The notes beneath the pieces are model-generated. The model was given only the letters and a program-made list of their open reading frames with translations, searched no databases and was not told the origin of the DNA. A DNA stretch of 64,000 nt, taken from the IMG/VR virus record IMGVR_UViG_3300036861_000275, positions 28,313 to 92,312 of that record; one strand, written 5' to 3'. A program made the translations under genes and the position numbers. The stretch's first letter is position 1. Each line of letters begins with the position of its first letter. Below, piece after piece: positions 1 through 7,926 of this stretch. Source of the DNA: a virus.

Positions 1-803
1 CCCTGTAGCCGGCGAGGGTGTAACCTATACCAGACCCTAAATCTGCGTTTCCTTGCCAGGTTAGCCAGATCCCTGACTAGGCCCTCCTCGTCCCGCATAT
101 AGGCTATAGACGTACCGGCCACAAGCACTATCGGTGGTTTGCCTGGTAGCAACCTTTTATTTATAGCCTCCGATGCTGGGGCGTCTAGGCGCAGCGATCC
201 AATGATATGCACTTTGTCTGAGTCGAATCCGTGACAAAGAGCATGCGCTAAGGACGCCTTACCCCACACCGCGACGTGGTCAGGCTTGACTAGATAACTA
301 CCCTTCGATGTTAACGTATCCCAGGAAGCAACGATGCCGAGAGTCGGGATACCTAGGCGCCTTGCGGACTTGAACAGATCCGCCTCTTGGCCGCGGTAAA
401 TATCCGTGACCGCAACTATGACGTCAGGTTGAAGCACTTTGAGCGCTTGCACGGTCAGTCTACGTACCGGGATCAGCTTTTCGATACTCCTAGCAAGCCG
501 CTCGCCGTCGCGCACATACCGATCAACAAGACTACATAGCCAGATCTCAAGCCGGAGTCGTGTTGCTCTACGCCTGCCCAGCTTCGTCTTGGCCGTCACA
601 GAACCGTGTCGTTCCCAGGCGGTATAGATGAGAGTCCTGAGAATCCGACGCCGCAGCCAGGATACCGGAGCCGGCGCTTGCACGTCTTTGTCTAACAGAT
701 GTTCCGCCGTGATGCCGGCTCCAGATAGATAGTAATCCATCTTCGCCTGGTACCAGTCGCGCTCCAGGGCCTCGCTCCCTAAGTAGACTAGAACTCGTTT
801 CAT
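1..803 (-). CDS. GT-B-like surface-carbohydrate protein, 3' end outside window
   Basis: The frame is open from an ATG at 803 to the window edge (267 codons, no stop), so the C-terminus is missing. It starts MKRVLVYLGSEA. A later stretch reading VAVWGKASLAHAL, followed by IIGSLRLDAP, resembles the 'WG..a......G...kv.vtGspr.D' signature of the UDP-glycosyltransferase/CDP-glycerol-transferase-like GT-B superfamily used in surface polysaccharide synthesis. Its ATG overlaps the stop of the upstream gene (ATGA). The nonulosonic-acid genes at 3131-7101 make a glycan role likely, but donor and acceptor cannot be read from the sequence. Confidence 0.6.
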   Translation of the reverse strand, partial: MKRVLVYLGSEALERDWYQAKMDYYLSGAGITAEHLLDKDVQAPAPVSWLRRRILRTLIYTAWERHGSVTAKTKLGRRRATRLRLEIWLCSLVDRYVRDGERLARSIEKLIPVRRLTVQALKVLQPDVIVAVTDIYRGQEADLFKSARRLGIPTLGIVASWDTLTSKGSYLVKPDHVAVWGKASLAHALCHGFDSDKVHIIGSLRLDAPASEAINKRLLPGKPPIVLVAGTSIAYMRDEEGLVRDLANLARKRRFRVWYRLHPRRLQ

Positions 804-1078
804 GGCCTAGGAGGGCTATTGATTTCGATCCAGGCTCGCGCGCCCCATGGTAGAGGCTTGTTTTTGTCGTACACCACCCGACCCATCACGCCCTCGTGCC
901 CACATTGCTGACAGACGGCAGTGAGCGGTATCTGGTGGGCGTAATCCTGTTTACCGTACTTGCCATTACTGATTCGCAGCGGTGGCTTATTCTCGCCTCG
1001 CTTGAGGTTCGAGATGATGGTGTTTTTGCAGACAGTGATGTAGATCAGAAAGCTCTTCACGGCTGGCAAACTGGACAC
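800..1078 (-). CDS. Small hypothetical protein with a CxxC pair
   Basis: A 92-residue protein, not recognised. It has a hydrophobic/basic N-terminus and a single CQQCGHEG motif near residue 57, which could be half of a zinc site. The stop forms an ATGA overlap with the glycosyltransferase-like gene downstream, and the start lies inside the end of the preceding zinc-finger gene. This tight packing is the main evidence that it is real. Confidence 0.5.
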   Translation of the reverse strand: MSSLPAVKSFLIYITVCKNTIISNLKRGENKPPLRISNGKYGKQDYAHQIPLTAVCQQCGHEGVMGRVVYDKNKPLPWGARAWIEINSPPRP

Positions 1079-1263
1079 GGTACCATATCGTGTTCAGTCT
1101 CGGGGTCTGCGCAGCAGCAGGTGTCCTCGAAACAGTCATCAAGGACGATGCCTTCTCCGCCGCATTCGTAGCACTCGTCTCCGTCATACTCATCCGGCCA
1201 TTCTTCGGTCCCGTTTGTCTCATCAATGGCATCGTCAGAGTATCGCGGATCATCCGGATTCAT
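1057..1263 (-). CDS. Acidic small protein with DnaJ-type CxxCxGxG motif
   Basis: A 68-residue, strongly acidic protein. It carries CYECGGEG, then a CCC cluster and a terminal CPVC, enough cysteines for one or two zinc sites. The CxxCxGxG motif is the DnaJ central-domain type and is common in tiny phage proteins. The ATG at 1263 is preferred to a GTG one codon earlier; AAGGTGATGG lies just upstream. No function is known. Confidence 0.6.
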   Translation of the reverse strand: MNPDDPRYSDDAIDETNGTEEWPDEYDGDECYECGGEGIVLDDCFEDTCCCADPETEHDMVPCPVCQP

Positions 1264-1270
1264 CACACCA

Positions 1271-2158
1271 TCACCTTACCTGATGATTGTCCGCGTGGGC
1301 AACAGGAAACTGCTGGATGCGTAGGTCCTCTGGCCATTCGGCCGGATCGCTGCCTTTGCGGTCGCGGATATTGACTGTCTCGATCCTTCCGCTAGCCGTA
1401 AGGTCGCTGTCGTAGACATTAGCCCCTAGCTGCTTGACGAACACTGGTACGCCGTAGCATTGTGCAACCACATCGCGAATCCAGTCGAGGTCGCATGGTC
1501 TAGCGTGAGGCCCGCTCTCGCCGCCTATGATGACCCACTGCTGGGTGCCTTTGTAGGTGAGCCACGTCTTGGGGATCTCGACAGGGCCTAGCAGCGGCTC
1601 TATCGAGAGAAACTGCACGGCGGCCGGCGTAGCTTGCAAGTCGGATATGCGCTGGTCCATGGCGGCCTGATTCTCGATAGAGACGCCGAGCCAGACGTTA
1701 GGGAGGACCGGATAGCCGCGGCGCTGCATAGTCTGCATCGACTCCATCATCCGCTCGGGCCGCTTCGTGAGGACCTGGTAGGTGTGTCGCGGCGTGTGTT
1801 CCATCACGCTGAAGATGGCGTCGATCCACCCGTCCTCGACCTTCTCGTGGAACAGGTCGGACATGGAGTTGACGAAAATCCTCTTGGGCGATTTCCAGCG
1901 GAGCGGTAGATCTAAGGCTTCTTCGATGAACCGGACCTCGCCGGTCCAGCGGGCAACCGTAGCGCTTTCGCCTGTCCCGTCTTCTACGATGCGCTTACGT
2001 CGGGCAAGCCCCTCGTATGGCTGGCCCGGACCAGAGAACCGAGCGGCGATCACCTCGGCATAGCAGTTACGACAACCCTCGGAGACGCGAGAACATCCTC
2101 TGATTGGATTCCAAACCATATCCGTCCAGGAGATTGAGGTCTTACCGGCCACTGGCAA
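1271..2158 (-). CDS. Gp37/Gp68-family (DUF5131) radical-SAM-like protein
   Basis: A 295-residue protein opening with SISWTDMVWNPIRGCSRVSE and then GCRNCYAE. This N-terminal cysteine cluster and the later 'NSMSDLFHE', 'YQVLTKRPERM' and 'GGESGPHARPCDLDWIRD' blocks are typical of the phage Gp37/Gp68 family (DUF5131). The family is thought to be related to radical-SAM/TIM-barrel enzymes, and its substrate is not established. The start appears to be TTG at 2158, overlapping the previous gene by 17 bases; a GTG two codons in is an alternative. It sits among surface-sugar genes, but no direct link to them is visible. Confidence 0.85.
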   Translation of the reverse strand: MPVAGKTSISWTDMVWNPIRGCSRVSEGCRNCYAEVIAARFSGPGQPYEGLARRKRIVEDGTGESATVARWTGEVRFIEEALDLPLRWKSPKRIFVNSMSDLFHEKVEDGWIDAIFSVMEHTPRHTYQVLTKRPERMMESMQTMQRRGYPVLPNVWLGVSIENQAAMDQRISDLQATPAAVQFLSIEPLLGPVEIPKTWLTYKGTQQWVIIGGESGPHARPCDLDWIRDVVAQCYGVPVFVKQLGANVYDSDLTASGRIETVNIRDRKGSDPAEWPEDLRIQQFPVAHADNHQVR

Positions 2159-3134
2159 CTCGGTCTTCGAGATCCATCACGATCCGTAGGCCCGCTTTAC
2201 CATCCGCCCATCCTAGATACCGTTCGATGTACTCCTGCCGGGCCGACTCAATCATCCCGAATGGCACGAATCCGTACGCGGCTTCGTAGCGCATGCCAGT
2301 TCCGGGCCAACTGTAAAAGTTACGCTCAGACCAGGGATTGAAGTCCACACCTCGGCCGGCGTAAGCGTTCCATCCTCGCGGCGCTACATTCCAGGACGGA
2401 ACATTAGCAAGCACGGCCTCAGCCACTCCAGAGGAGCAATGGTGAATGAAGAGCCCGGCCCGGTTCAACAGCGTCACCGGGTCCTGATTGGCTACTACGT
2501 CGGCAGCGTCGCGCGTGTACTCCGGCAGATACACCTTGTCGCGGGCCGAAACCACCAGCGGCCAGCCTAGCTTGTCGGCAGCCTGCCTGGCCGCCTTCAC
2601 AGTCCGCCGATCCTCGAACTGCATCTTGAGCCAGAAAAGACTGTCAAGGTGGTGCGCGCCCCATGGGAACGGGTAGTAGAGTACCGATTTCGGCGGTAGC
2701 GGTAGCGGATCGGTGGGCCCACTCATAGGATGCCCGACCGGGACGAAGTTTCTAGGAAACAGCCTTTCCTGCCGTTCCTGCCAGAAGCCTAGCCATGCCG
2801 AGCTCCAAGAGTACACGACGTCCCAGTGCTCTGGGTTCAGATAAACCAGATCCGACCACGAAGTCTGGAGTGCGGCGCATATCCCACCGATGCCGCGAGG
2901 ATCAATGTCTAGAGCTGCTGGAACCAGCCAGGCGTCCATGGCCGGTGTCAAGTCATCCGGACCGCGGTAGTGGACCCAGTATGGCAGGCGCTCTCTGCTA
3001 ACCGTGTGCTTGGCGTCACCCGGCTTGGGTCGACCTAGCACATAGACATCATGCCCACGTGCCGTGGCTACTAATGCTGTCCCCTCGCACCAGCGCCATT
3101 GATTAGCTCGCCTGATTACGATGCCTAACTTCAT
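2142..3134 (-). CDS. Putative GT-B fold glycosyltransferase
   Basis: A 330-residue protein starting MKLGIVIRRANQWRW; the ATG at 3134 overlaps the upstream stop (ATGA). The N-terminal half has the Rossmann-like pattern of GT-B enzymes ('ATARGHDVYVLGRP'). The C-terminal half has 'DPVTLLNRAGLFIHHCSSGVAEAVLANVPSW', split here as LLNRAGLFIHHCSS and GVAEAVLANVPS, which is the position of the donor-sugar loop in GT-B enzymes. It directly follows a nonulosonate synthase, so a transferase for that sugar is the natural inference. I saw no closer family match. PseG-type UDP-sugar hydrolase was considered, but the N-terminus lacks its usual signature. Confidence 0.6.
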   Translation of the reverse strand: MKLGIVIRRANQWRWCEGTALVATARGHDVYVLGRPKPGDAKHTVSRERLPYWVHYRGPDDLTPAMDAWLVPAALDIDPRGIGGICAALQTSWSDLVYLNPEHWDVVYSWSSAWLGFWQERQERLFPRNFVPVGHPMSGPTDPLPLPPKSVLYYPFPWGAHHLDSLFWLKMQFEDRRTVKAARQAADKLGWPLVVSARDKVYLPEYTRDAADVVANQDPVTLLNRAGLFIHHCSSGVAEAVLANVPSWNVAPRGWNAYAGRGVDFNPWSERNFYSWPGTGMRYEAAYGFVPFGMIESARQEYIERYLGWADGKAGLRIVMDLEDRVASGR

Positions 3135-4192
3135 ACCAGGTAGCTCCACATGATCGTACTGCCGGCCGGAATATCGACGGCCACACGACGGCCTATCAGA
3201 TACACTTCGTCCGGCGGCTCGAACCCGCCTAGGACGGATGGTCGGCGATAGTCGAAATCATCGCACTTGATAGTATCGCCAGCGTGCAGCGTGCTACTTG
3301 CGAAGGCGCAGCGCCTAGCGGCGGCTTGGCTATAACGTTCGGCCGGGAGGATACGTTTCCTCTCCGGCTTACCTATCGACGTCCAGACATTGTGCATGGC
3401 AAGCACAAAATCCCGAGCCTCGTTTGGCGCTACGGCCGTCGACTGCTCAGGTCCAGCGCTGTGACGATCTAGCGTCAAGTTTTTTTCGATCATAGAGGCG
3501 CCGAGGGCCACTGCGGCGGCATCCACATGCCAGCTCCGAATGTGCGATGAGTAACCGATAGCAGCCTCCGGAAAAGCAGCCATCAAGACAGGTATCTGAG
3601 ACAGGTTGACTCGACGCATCGCGGCTGGGTACCCACCCGCTACTTGGTGTATCATCACTTCGCTGGCGGCATCAATAACGGCGTTGACCGAGCGCTCTAA
3701 TTCTCCCAGCGTTGCGTGCCCGGTATCGAGCAGGATAGGCTTCATAGTCCTAACAGCGATACACCGAATCAATTCCGTGTTTGTGATGTCGCCAGAGCAG
3801 ATCTTGATCGCTTTAACCTTGGCTGCGATGGCTGTATCTAGGGAAGTCTCGGCATTGTCGACCGTCGCGATCAGGTCGAGCCCTAACTCCTCGCAGCGCG
3901 CCCCGACGATCTTCCATTCATCACGGGTCAATGTCCGCCGCTGGAGAGCCGCCCGTTGAGATTCCTCGCGTTCGACACCATCGGCATCGGTAAAGTGGAC
4001 TACGGGAGCGCCTCCGATCAATGTATCCACATCCAATATCTGGACCTTGAGAGCGTCGGCGCCGGCATTGGCCGCACACTCTGCCAGTCTCATGGCAGAC
4101 ATCAGACCTGACATGGTCCCGCCGATTTCAAACGTGATATACGGCGCGAGATCCGATCCTAGCGTCTTGTAGCCTATTCTGATGGTAGCCAT
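3131..4192 (-). CDS. Nonulosonate synthase (NeuB/PseI/LegI family) with C-terminal SAF domain
   Basis: A 353-residue protein, the usual length for NeuB-type synthases that condense a six-carbon N-acetyl-amino sugar with phosphoenolpyruvate to give a nine-carbon acid. The NeuB barrel fills residues ~10-275: 'FEIGGTMSG', 'AGADALKVQ', 'KICSGDITN', 'ILLDTGHATL', 'AAIGYSSHI' and 'IEKNLTLDR'. A SAF (antifreeze-like) domain follows at ~285-353, ending 'YLIGRRVAVDIPAGSTI'. The start at 4192 (MATIRIGYK) is chosen because the longer ORF would run far into the acetyltransferase gene. It is one of two NeuB paralogues in the cluster. Whether the product is sialic, legionaminic or pseudaminic acid cannot be decided from the sequence. 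Confidence 0.85.
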   Translation of the reverse strand: MATIRIGYKTLGSDLAPYITFEIGGTMSGLMSAMRLAECAANAGADALKVQILDVDTLIGGAPVVHFTDADGVEREESQRAALQRRTLTRDEWKIVGARCEELGLDLIATVDNAETSLDTAIAAKVKAIKICSGDITNTELIRCIAVRTMKPILLDTGHATLGELERSVNAVIDAASEVMIHQVAGGYPAAMRRVNLSQIPVLMAAFPEAAIGYSSHIRSWHVDAAAVALGASMIEKNLTLDRHSAGPEQSTAVAPNEARDFVLAMHNVWTSIGKPERKRILPAERYSQAAARRCAFASSTLHAGDTIKCDDFDYRRPSVLGGFEPPDEVYLIGRRVAVDIPAGSTIMWSYLV

Positions 4193-4707
4193 GTGTCTCC
4201 CGCAATAGAAAAGTAGAGACTGTCCCACAGCTTTCCGTTCCAGAACTTGCGGCGTGGTAGCGTCGTGGTGTAGGCGGATAATCTTTCGGCTATAGTCTTC
4301 CAGAAGACTACAGCGTCAGTATTACAGGTGTACACCTCTCCGTACACAGTCTCCAGACGCATCCGCATGAACGCTTCCACCAGTATCGCTTCCACGGTTC
4401 TGCTACCGTACCTAGTCCCGCTATGCCTATACCTAGGGGCTACGATGAGGCTGATTTCAGCAGAGCCGTTCTCTGGCGAGATGTCGGTCAAGCCCGCCAT
4501 CCCCAGGAAGTCATGTTGTCGGACAGCCCAATACCTGTGGCGACTCAATGGGTTACAGACCACGTTACGGTAAAACTCGCGTTGCGACTCTGGCGTAGAG
4601 AGCGTGGCGGTGCGTAGCGCCCCTCGAACACCATTGCGCCACGCCGCTACTTCAACACACTCCTCTTCCGAGAGCGCATCTAGCCGAATGTTAACAGGCG
4701 GAATCAA
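4174..4707 (-). CDS. GNAT N-acetyltransferase, PseH-like
   Basis: A 177-residue protein with a GNAT pattern: 'RYWAVRQHDFLGMAGLTDI' in beta strands 2-4, then 'AEISLIVAPRYRHSGTRYGS' as the acetyl-CoA pyrophosphate loop region, and 'TVYGEVYTCNTDAVVFW'. This is the arrangement of the PseH/flagellin-modification acetyltransferases that acetylate UDP-4-amino sugars before the synthase step. The start is TTG, overlapping the TGA of the preceding synthase (TTGA). Its place between two synthases supports a nonulosonate role; the exact acceptor is inference. Confidence 0.75.
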   Translation of the reverse strand: MIPPVNIRLDALSEEECVEVAAWRNGVRGALRTATLSTPESQREFYRNVVCNPLSRHRYWAVRQHDFLGMAGLTDISPENGSAEISLIVAPRYRHSGTRYGSRTVEAILVEAFMRMRLETVYGEVYTCNTDAVVFWKTIAERLSAYTTTLPRRKFWNGKLWDSLYFSIAGDTWLPSE

Positions 4708-5507
4708 GGCCGAACCTGATATGGAACCATAGGCTGTTCACACTCCTGTAGGCGTTTCACTCCGTGTCCTACCATCGCCTCGGCGTGACGGATGAATTGA
4801 ACGTACTCTGCCAGAGACTGTGGGTCGTGCGCAACAGCATAATCCGCGTTCGTGGATGGCGTATCCTCCAGTCGGGCATGGACTTCGATGATCTCTGCTC
4901 CGGCAGCCACAGCCAGACCACCGGTCGTACGTAGTCTAGTATGGTCACTGAAGCCTACTGGCACCGGCGCCAGCATTCGGCGTAGCTGATAGATGGCGTC
5001 GAGGTGCACGTCTCGGGGAGGCGTCGGATAGGCAGAAACGCAATGCAAGACTCCTCCCAGGTTGCCCACCTGGGCAACCGCCGATGCCACATCGTGGATG
5101 TCCAGCATACCGGTGGACAGCAGTATCGGCGTGCCAGGAAACCGGTCGTGCGCCCGAATGAAGACCGTATCCCTCGCCTCGAAGCTGGCTATCTTGAACT
5201 GCTTGACTAGCGGCGCCACCGCTTCTATATCTTTCGGGAGGTAGACGGTGCACATAAAATCGAGGCGGGTTTCGTGCGCCATGAAGGCTATTTCGTTGAG
5301 CCAGGTCCCCGGGAATTCTATCAGCTTGTAGGCGTCCAGGTACTCAGGGGCCCGCCGTCGCTCACAGATAGCCTTGGCGTCGGACGTCCATTGAAACTTC
5401 ACGGCGTCGGCTCCGGCAGCCTTGGCGTTGGCAACGTGGGCCCGCACCATGTTTCGGTCACGCATGTGCGTGCTGCCGACTTCCGCTATGATGTATGTCT
5501 GGCTCAT
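4704..5507 (-). CDS. Second NeuB-family nonulosonate synthase, no SAF domain
   Basis: A 267-residue protein with the NeuB barrel only: 'YIIAEVGSTHMRDRN', 'AGADAVKFQW', 'FKIASFEARD', 'ILLSTGM', 'HCVSAYPTPP', 'VGFSDHTR', 'AGAEIIEVHARL'. The C-terminal SAF domain present in its neighbour and in typical NeuB (about 340-350 residues) is absent. It could be a divergent synthase for another precursor, or work as a pair with the longer one. ATGA overlap with the dehydratase upstream and TTGA with the acetyltransferase downstream place it in one translationally coupled operon. Confidence 0.8.
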   Translation of the reverse strand: MSQTYIIAEVGSTHMRDRNMVRAHVANAKAAGADAVKFQWTSDAKAICERRRAPEYLDAYKLIEFPGTWLNEIAFMAHETRLDFMCTVYLPKDIEAVAPLVKQFKIASFEARDTVFIRAHDRFPGTPILLSTGMLDIHDVASAVAQVGNLGGVLHCVSAYPTPPRDVHLDAIYQLRRMLAPVPVGFSDHTRLRTTGGLAVAAGAEIIEVHARLEDTPSTNADYAVAHDPQSLAEYVQFIRHAEAMVGHGVKRLQECEQPMVPYQVRP

Positions 5508-6445
5508 CCCAACATTCCTTTCAGGACATTCGGGTCTAGCTTCCTCGCGGTGCGGCTTGATACTTCTCCTCTCACGGCGCCCACTGTCGCATCGGTGGAT
5601 TTAATGACGTAGTGTTCAAAATCAACCCCGTACACAGAGTTTATGAGCGTCGCGCGTCTAGCCTCGTCCGCCGAGATGACTACTTCATGGAGTTTTTCTC
5701 CGGCCCGCAAAGGAATTCGGCGCTGTTTGGCTCCAGGCGCCACTACTTCAGCTAGTGTCGCCAGACTTGCAGACTCCATCGCCGGGATGTATACCTCCCC
5801 TCCTTCCATCAGGCTTATGGCCGCGATCGCGAAGCCCACCACTCGGTCCATCGTGATCCAGAACCGTGTCGCCTCGGGGACGGTGATGGTGATAGGCAGC
5901 CCGGCCGCGGCCTGCCGGCGCCACGTCAGGATAACCGACCCAGCACTACCTAAGACGTTCCCCCAGCGCGTACAGGAGATGCGTGTATGAGGGCGCCCCC
6001 ATTTATTGGCATGGACGGCGTAGAATTCGGCGGCTAGCTTGCTGGCCCCATAAGCAGTGGCCGGGGCAGCTGCCTTGTCGCTGGAGAGAACCAGCACCTT
6101 CGGCACATTGCGTTTTAGGGCCGCCCGGATCACCTGGATAGTCCCGTCTATATTAATCGAATACATCTCGCGCGGGTCATTCCCGTCTACGCGCTTCATG
6201 GCGGCCGCATGGATGATGGTGTCGATTCTGTGCATGGCGTCGTAGAGCGACTCCGGCGAACGTATGTCGCCGAGAATCCATTCCACCGTGGCAGGATAGT
6301 CCAAGGATTCCCGTAGCTTGGCCTGGACGGATTCATTTCTGGAGTAGGCCACTATCTTCTCGGGCGGCACCTTGGACGCCAGCAGATTCCTGATGAGCGC
6401 GCTCCCGAAAGAGCCCGACGCTCCCGTAATCAGGACTCTCGTCAT
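5504..6445 (-). CDS. NDP-sugar 4,6-dehydratase, PseB/FlaA1-like
   Basis: A 313-residue short-chain dehydrogenase/reductase. The NAD(P) motif TGASGSFGSAL is at residues 7-17. The 'IDTIIHAAAMKRV' block is diagnostic of the PseB/CapD/FlaA1 group. The active site reads SSDKAAAP followed by YGASK (Asp-Lys plus Tyr-x-x-x-Lys), and 'TRWGNVLGSAGSVI' and 'TRFWITMDRVV' complete the family pattern. PseB converts UDP-GlcNAc to a 4-keto-6-deoxy sugar, the first step to pseudaminic acid. Overlaps at both ends are ATGA. No PseC-type aminotransferase is seen in the window; it may lie beyond the left edge or be supplied by the host. Confidence 0.88.
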   Translation of the reverse strand: MTRVLITGASGSFGSALIRNLLASKVPPEKIVAYSRNESVQAKLRESLDYPATVEWILGDIRSPESLYDAMHRIDTIIHAAAMKRVDGNDPREMYSINIDGTIQVIRAALKRNVPKVLVLSSDKAAAPATAYGASKLAAEFYAVHANKWGRPHTRISCTRWGNVLGSAGSVILTWRRQAAAGLPITITVPEATRFWITMDRVVGFAIAAISLMEGGEVYIPAMESASLATLAEVVAPGAKQRRIPLRAGEKLHEVVISADEARRATLINSVYGVDFEHYVIKSTDATVGAVRGEVSSRTARKLDPNVLKGMLG

Positions 6446-7101
6446 ATCTTGCCCCTGTCGACCAGGGTATTCGCGAACAGAAGGTCGACGGCATCGTTCA
6501 CGTCGACTGACTCTACCGGGTTAACTAAATATGGCACAATACTGAGAGAATCGTACCAGGACTTCGGCTTACGGCACAGCCAATCTGCTCTAGCCCAGAT
6601 GACAGTTCCGTCATGCTTAAGAGCGTCACCTGGCCATCCTGCCGCATGAGATAATACCAGTTTACCTTGGCTGTCCAGAAAACACATATACCGATAGTCT
6701 TGCCTGAATGGCACCATCGACATGACGGCATCCACTGTGCCGTCGTATAGCAATCGAGATTCTACCAGGTGTCGTAGGGTGCGTAATGGCGACGTCGGCA
6801 GGAGTAACGCAAATAGATCCCACTGACCGTGTTTAGGCTGAAGGAACTCTTGAACACATTCCAACGTTCTAGTTGGTTTAGGGTCCTGTTGTGGGTGTAG
6901 GAAGATGTCTTCATATTCCTTAAAACTTTGATCCCAGCCGTCGTATGAGATCGCTATCTCGTCCACGAGCCCCAACCATTTGGCTTGTCGTGCAATCTTG
7001 ACCGCTCGACCCACAAGCGTTTCCCCGCCGACTAGGCGGAAGTTTTTGCGGGTTAGCCGTTCCGAATGGATCTTCACCGGGATCACTGCTAGCGTTCTCA
7101 T
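6442..7101 (-). CDS. CMP-nonulosonate cytidylyltransferase (NeuA/PseF-like)
   Basis: A 219-residue nucleotidyltransferase. It starts MRTLAVIPVKIHSERLTRKN, the place where the family has a 'iPARgGSkripgKN' loop, here modified (HSERLTRKN). The CTP-binding core 'ALLLPTSPLRTLRHL' and the late acidic motif 'ESVDVNDAVDLLFA' are conserved. It would activate the synthase product with CMP for transfer. It overlaps the dehydratase and the upstream replication-type gene by ATGA. PseF or a CMP-legionaminate/KDO-type enzyme are the alternatives. Confidence 0.82.
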   Translation of the reverse strand: MRTLAVIPVKIHSERLTRKNFRLVGGETLVGRAVKIARQAKWLGLVDEIAISYDGWDQSFKEYEDIFLHPQQDPKPTRTLECVQEFLQPKHGQWDLFALLLPTSPLRTLRHLVESRLLYDGTVDAVMSMVPFRQDYRYMCFLDSQGKLVLSHAAGWPGDALKHDGTVIWARADWLCRKPKSWYDSLSIVPYLVNPVESVDVNDAVDLLFANTLVDRGKI

Positions 7102-7454
7102 TTTGGCCCTCCGGTAAATTTAGCCACCAGATCATCGACCAGTGCTCGAAACCTGGCCCGCGCCCGGTCAGCCTCAGCCTGCTCCTCGGCTGTCATTGGT
7201 GCCGGTGGCAGCGCCGGATTCTCGATACGCCGACGTTCCCGTATAGCTCTCGCTCGCTCTATGATATCCGGCGCCTGAGGGAAGAATGTAATCTCCTGCC
7301 GGCACCGTTTCAGCGCTGCTAGGACGTCTTCCAAGTCGTATGGCTCAAGATCTTCCCAGTATGCTTCTATGACGTGCCGCTCAAGATCCCGTTGCTTCAC
7401 GGACGCCAGTGCCGTCAGCGCCACCACGAACGGCCGCTTATCCTCAGTCTTCAC
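7098..7454 (-). CDS. Helicase-loader/inhibitor-like protein (G39P type)
   Basis: A 118-residue, mostly helical protein. Residues 8-70 follow the pattern of the SPP1 G39P-like 'loader and inhibitor of G40P' family: a length of about 120, helices ending in 'EAYWEDLEPYDLEDVLAAL', then 'ITFFPQAPDIIERARA'. The C-terminal third is a charged helix rich in Arg, Glu and Ala. In SPP1 this class loads and restrains the replicative helicase. The preceding gene is also replication-like, which fits. The match is by pattern only. Confidence 0.5.
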   Translation of the reverse strand: MKTEDKRPFVVALTALASVKQRDLERHVIEAYWEDLEPYDLEDVLAALKRCRQEITFFPQAPDIIERARAIRERRRIENPALPPAPMTAEEQAEADRARARFRALVDDLVAKFTGGPK

Positions 7455-7824
7455 CGAGGAACTCCTTGGCGGCCTGAATGTTCTTCCGAGTGCGCTCGGT
7501 TAAGATCGTGGTCGGCTTGGTCCGTACCAGACCCAAGTAGCTCTCACACTTCGTCCGATTGAAGAGCGTAGCCGGGCGAAGGTATTCGCTCATCTTGGGA
7601 TCATCCTTCCAGGCCGCGACACGGTTGTCGATCACGGCCATCAATTGCTGCACCGTGATACCTTCAGACAGACGGGCCCTTACAAACTCCACACTCTTGC
7701 CCTCCGCTCTGAAGTATCGCTCGGCTTTCTGATTCAGGTATGTGATGACCTGTATCGCCGGGTCAGTGCATGTGGTGGCGAGGGCGGCTTCGTGTTTGTG
7801 CGCCAGCGCTCTTATATCACTCAA
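7444..7824 (-). CDS. Replisome-organiser C-terminal-domain protein
   Basis: A 126-residue protein. Residues ~25-90 match the 'conserved phage C-terminal domain' of replisome organisers: 'VITYLNQKAERYFRAEGKS', 'ITVQQLMAVIDNRVAAW', then 'DPKMSEYLRPATLF' and 'KCESYLGL'. This domain usually follows a DnaD- or O-like DNA-binding domain. Here only the C-terminal part is present, which is unusual. The start is TTG at 7824 behind GGAGGGATAAGG, and a good promoter lies immediately upstream (7855-7884). Confidence 0.7.
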   Translation of the reverse strand: MSDIRALAHKHEAALATTCTDPAIQVITYLNQKAERYFRAEGKSVEFVRARLSEGITVQQLMAVIDNRVAAWKDDPKMSEYLRPATLFNRTKCESYLGLVRTKPTTILTERTRKNIQAAKEFLGED

Positions 7825-7854
7825 CGTGCCTTATCCCTCCGCTGGAACACGGTT

Positions 7855-7884
7855 ACCTTACGCGACCGTGAGAAACTCTGTCAA
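7855..7884 (-). promoter_or_regulatory. Sigma70-like promoter for the replisome-organiser gene
   Basis: On the minus strand the sequence is TTGACA (7884-7879), 18 bases, then TAAGGT (7860-7855), about 30 bases before the TTG start at 7824. An inverted repeat CACGGT...ACCGTG (7849-7871) overlaps the -10 box and could be an operator. This is prediction from sequence only. Confidence 0.5.
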
Positions 7885-7893
7885 TCCCATTTA

Positions 7894-7926
7894 TATAGTG
7901 GTCGTGTACAGACCAGAACCACTATA
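7894..7926. repeat. 9-bp perfect inverted repeat beside a promoter
   Basis: TATAGTGGT (7894-7902) is the exact reverse complement of ACCACTATA (7918-7926), with a 15-base loop. One arm overlaps the stop codon of the nuclease gene and the other lies just upstream of the -35 box at 7879. There is no T-run, so it is more likely a protein-binding site or an RNA hairpin than a terminator. Confidence 0.55.

Noticed and set aside
2142-3134. PseG-type UDP-sugar hydrolase for the gene after the synthase
   Set aside because: The N-terminus lacks the usual PseG glycine/histidine signature; a generic GT-B glycosyltransferase fits better.
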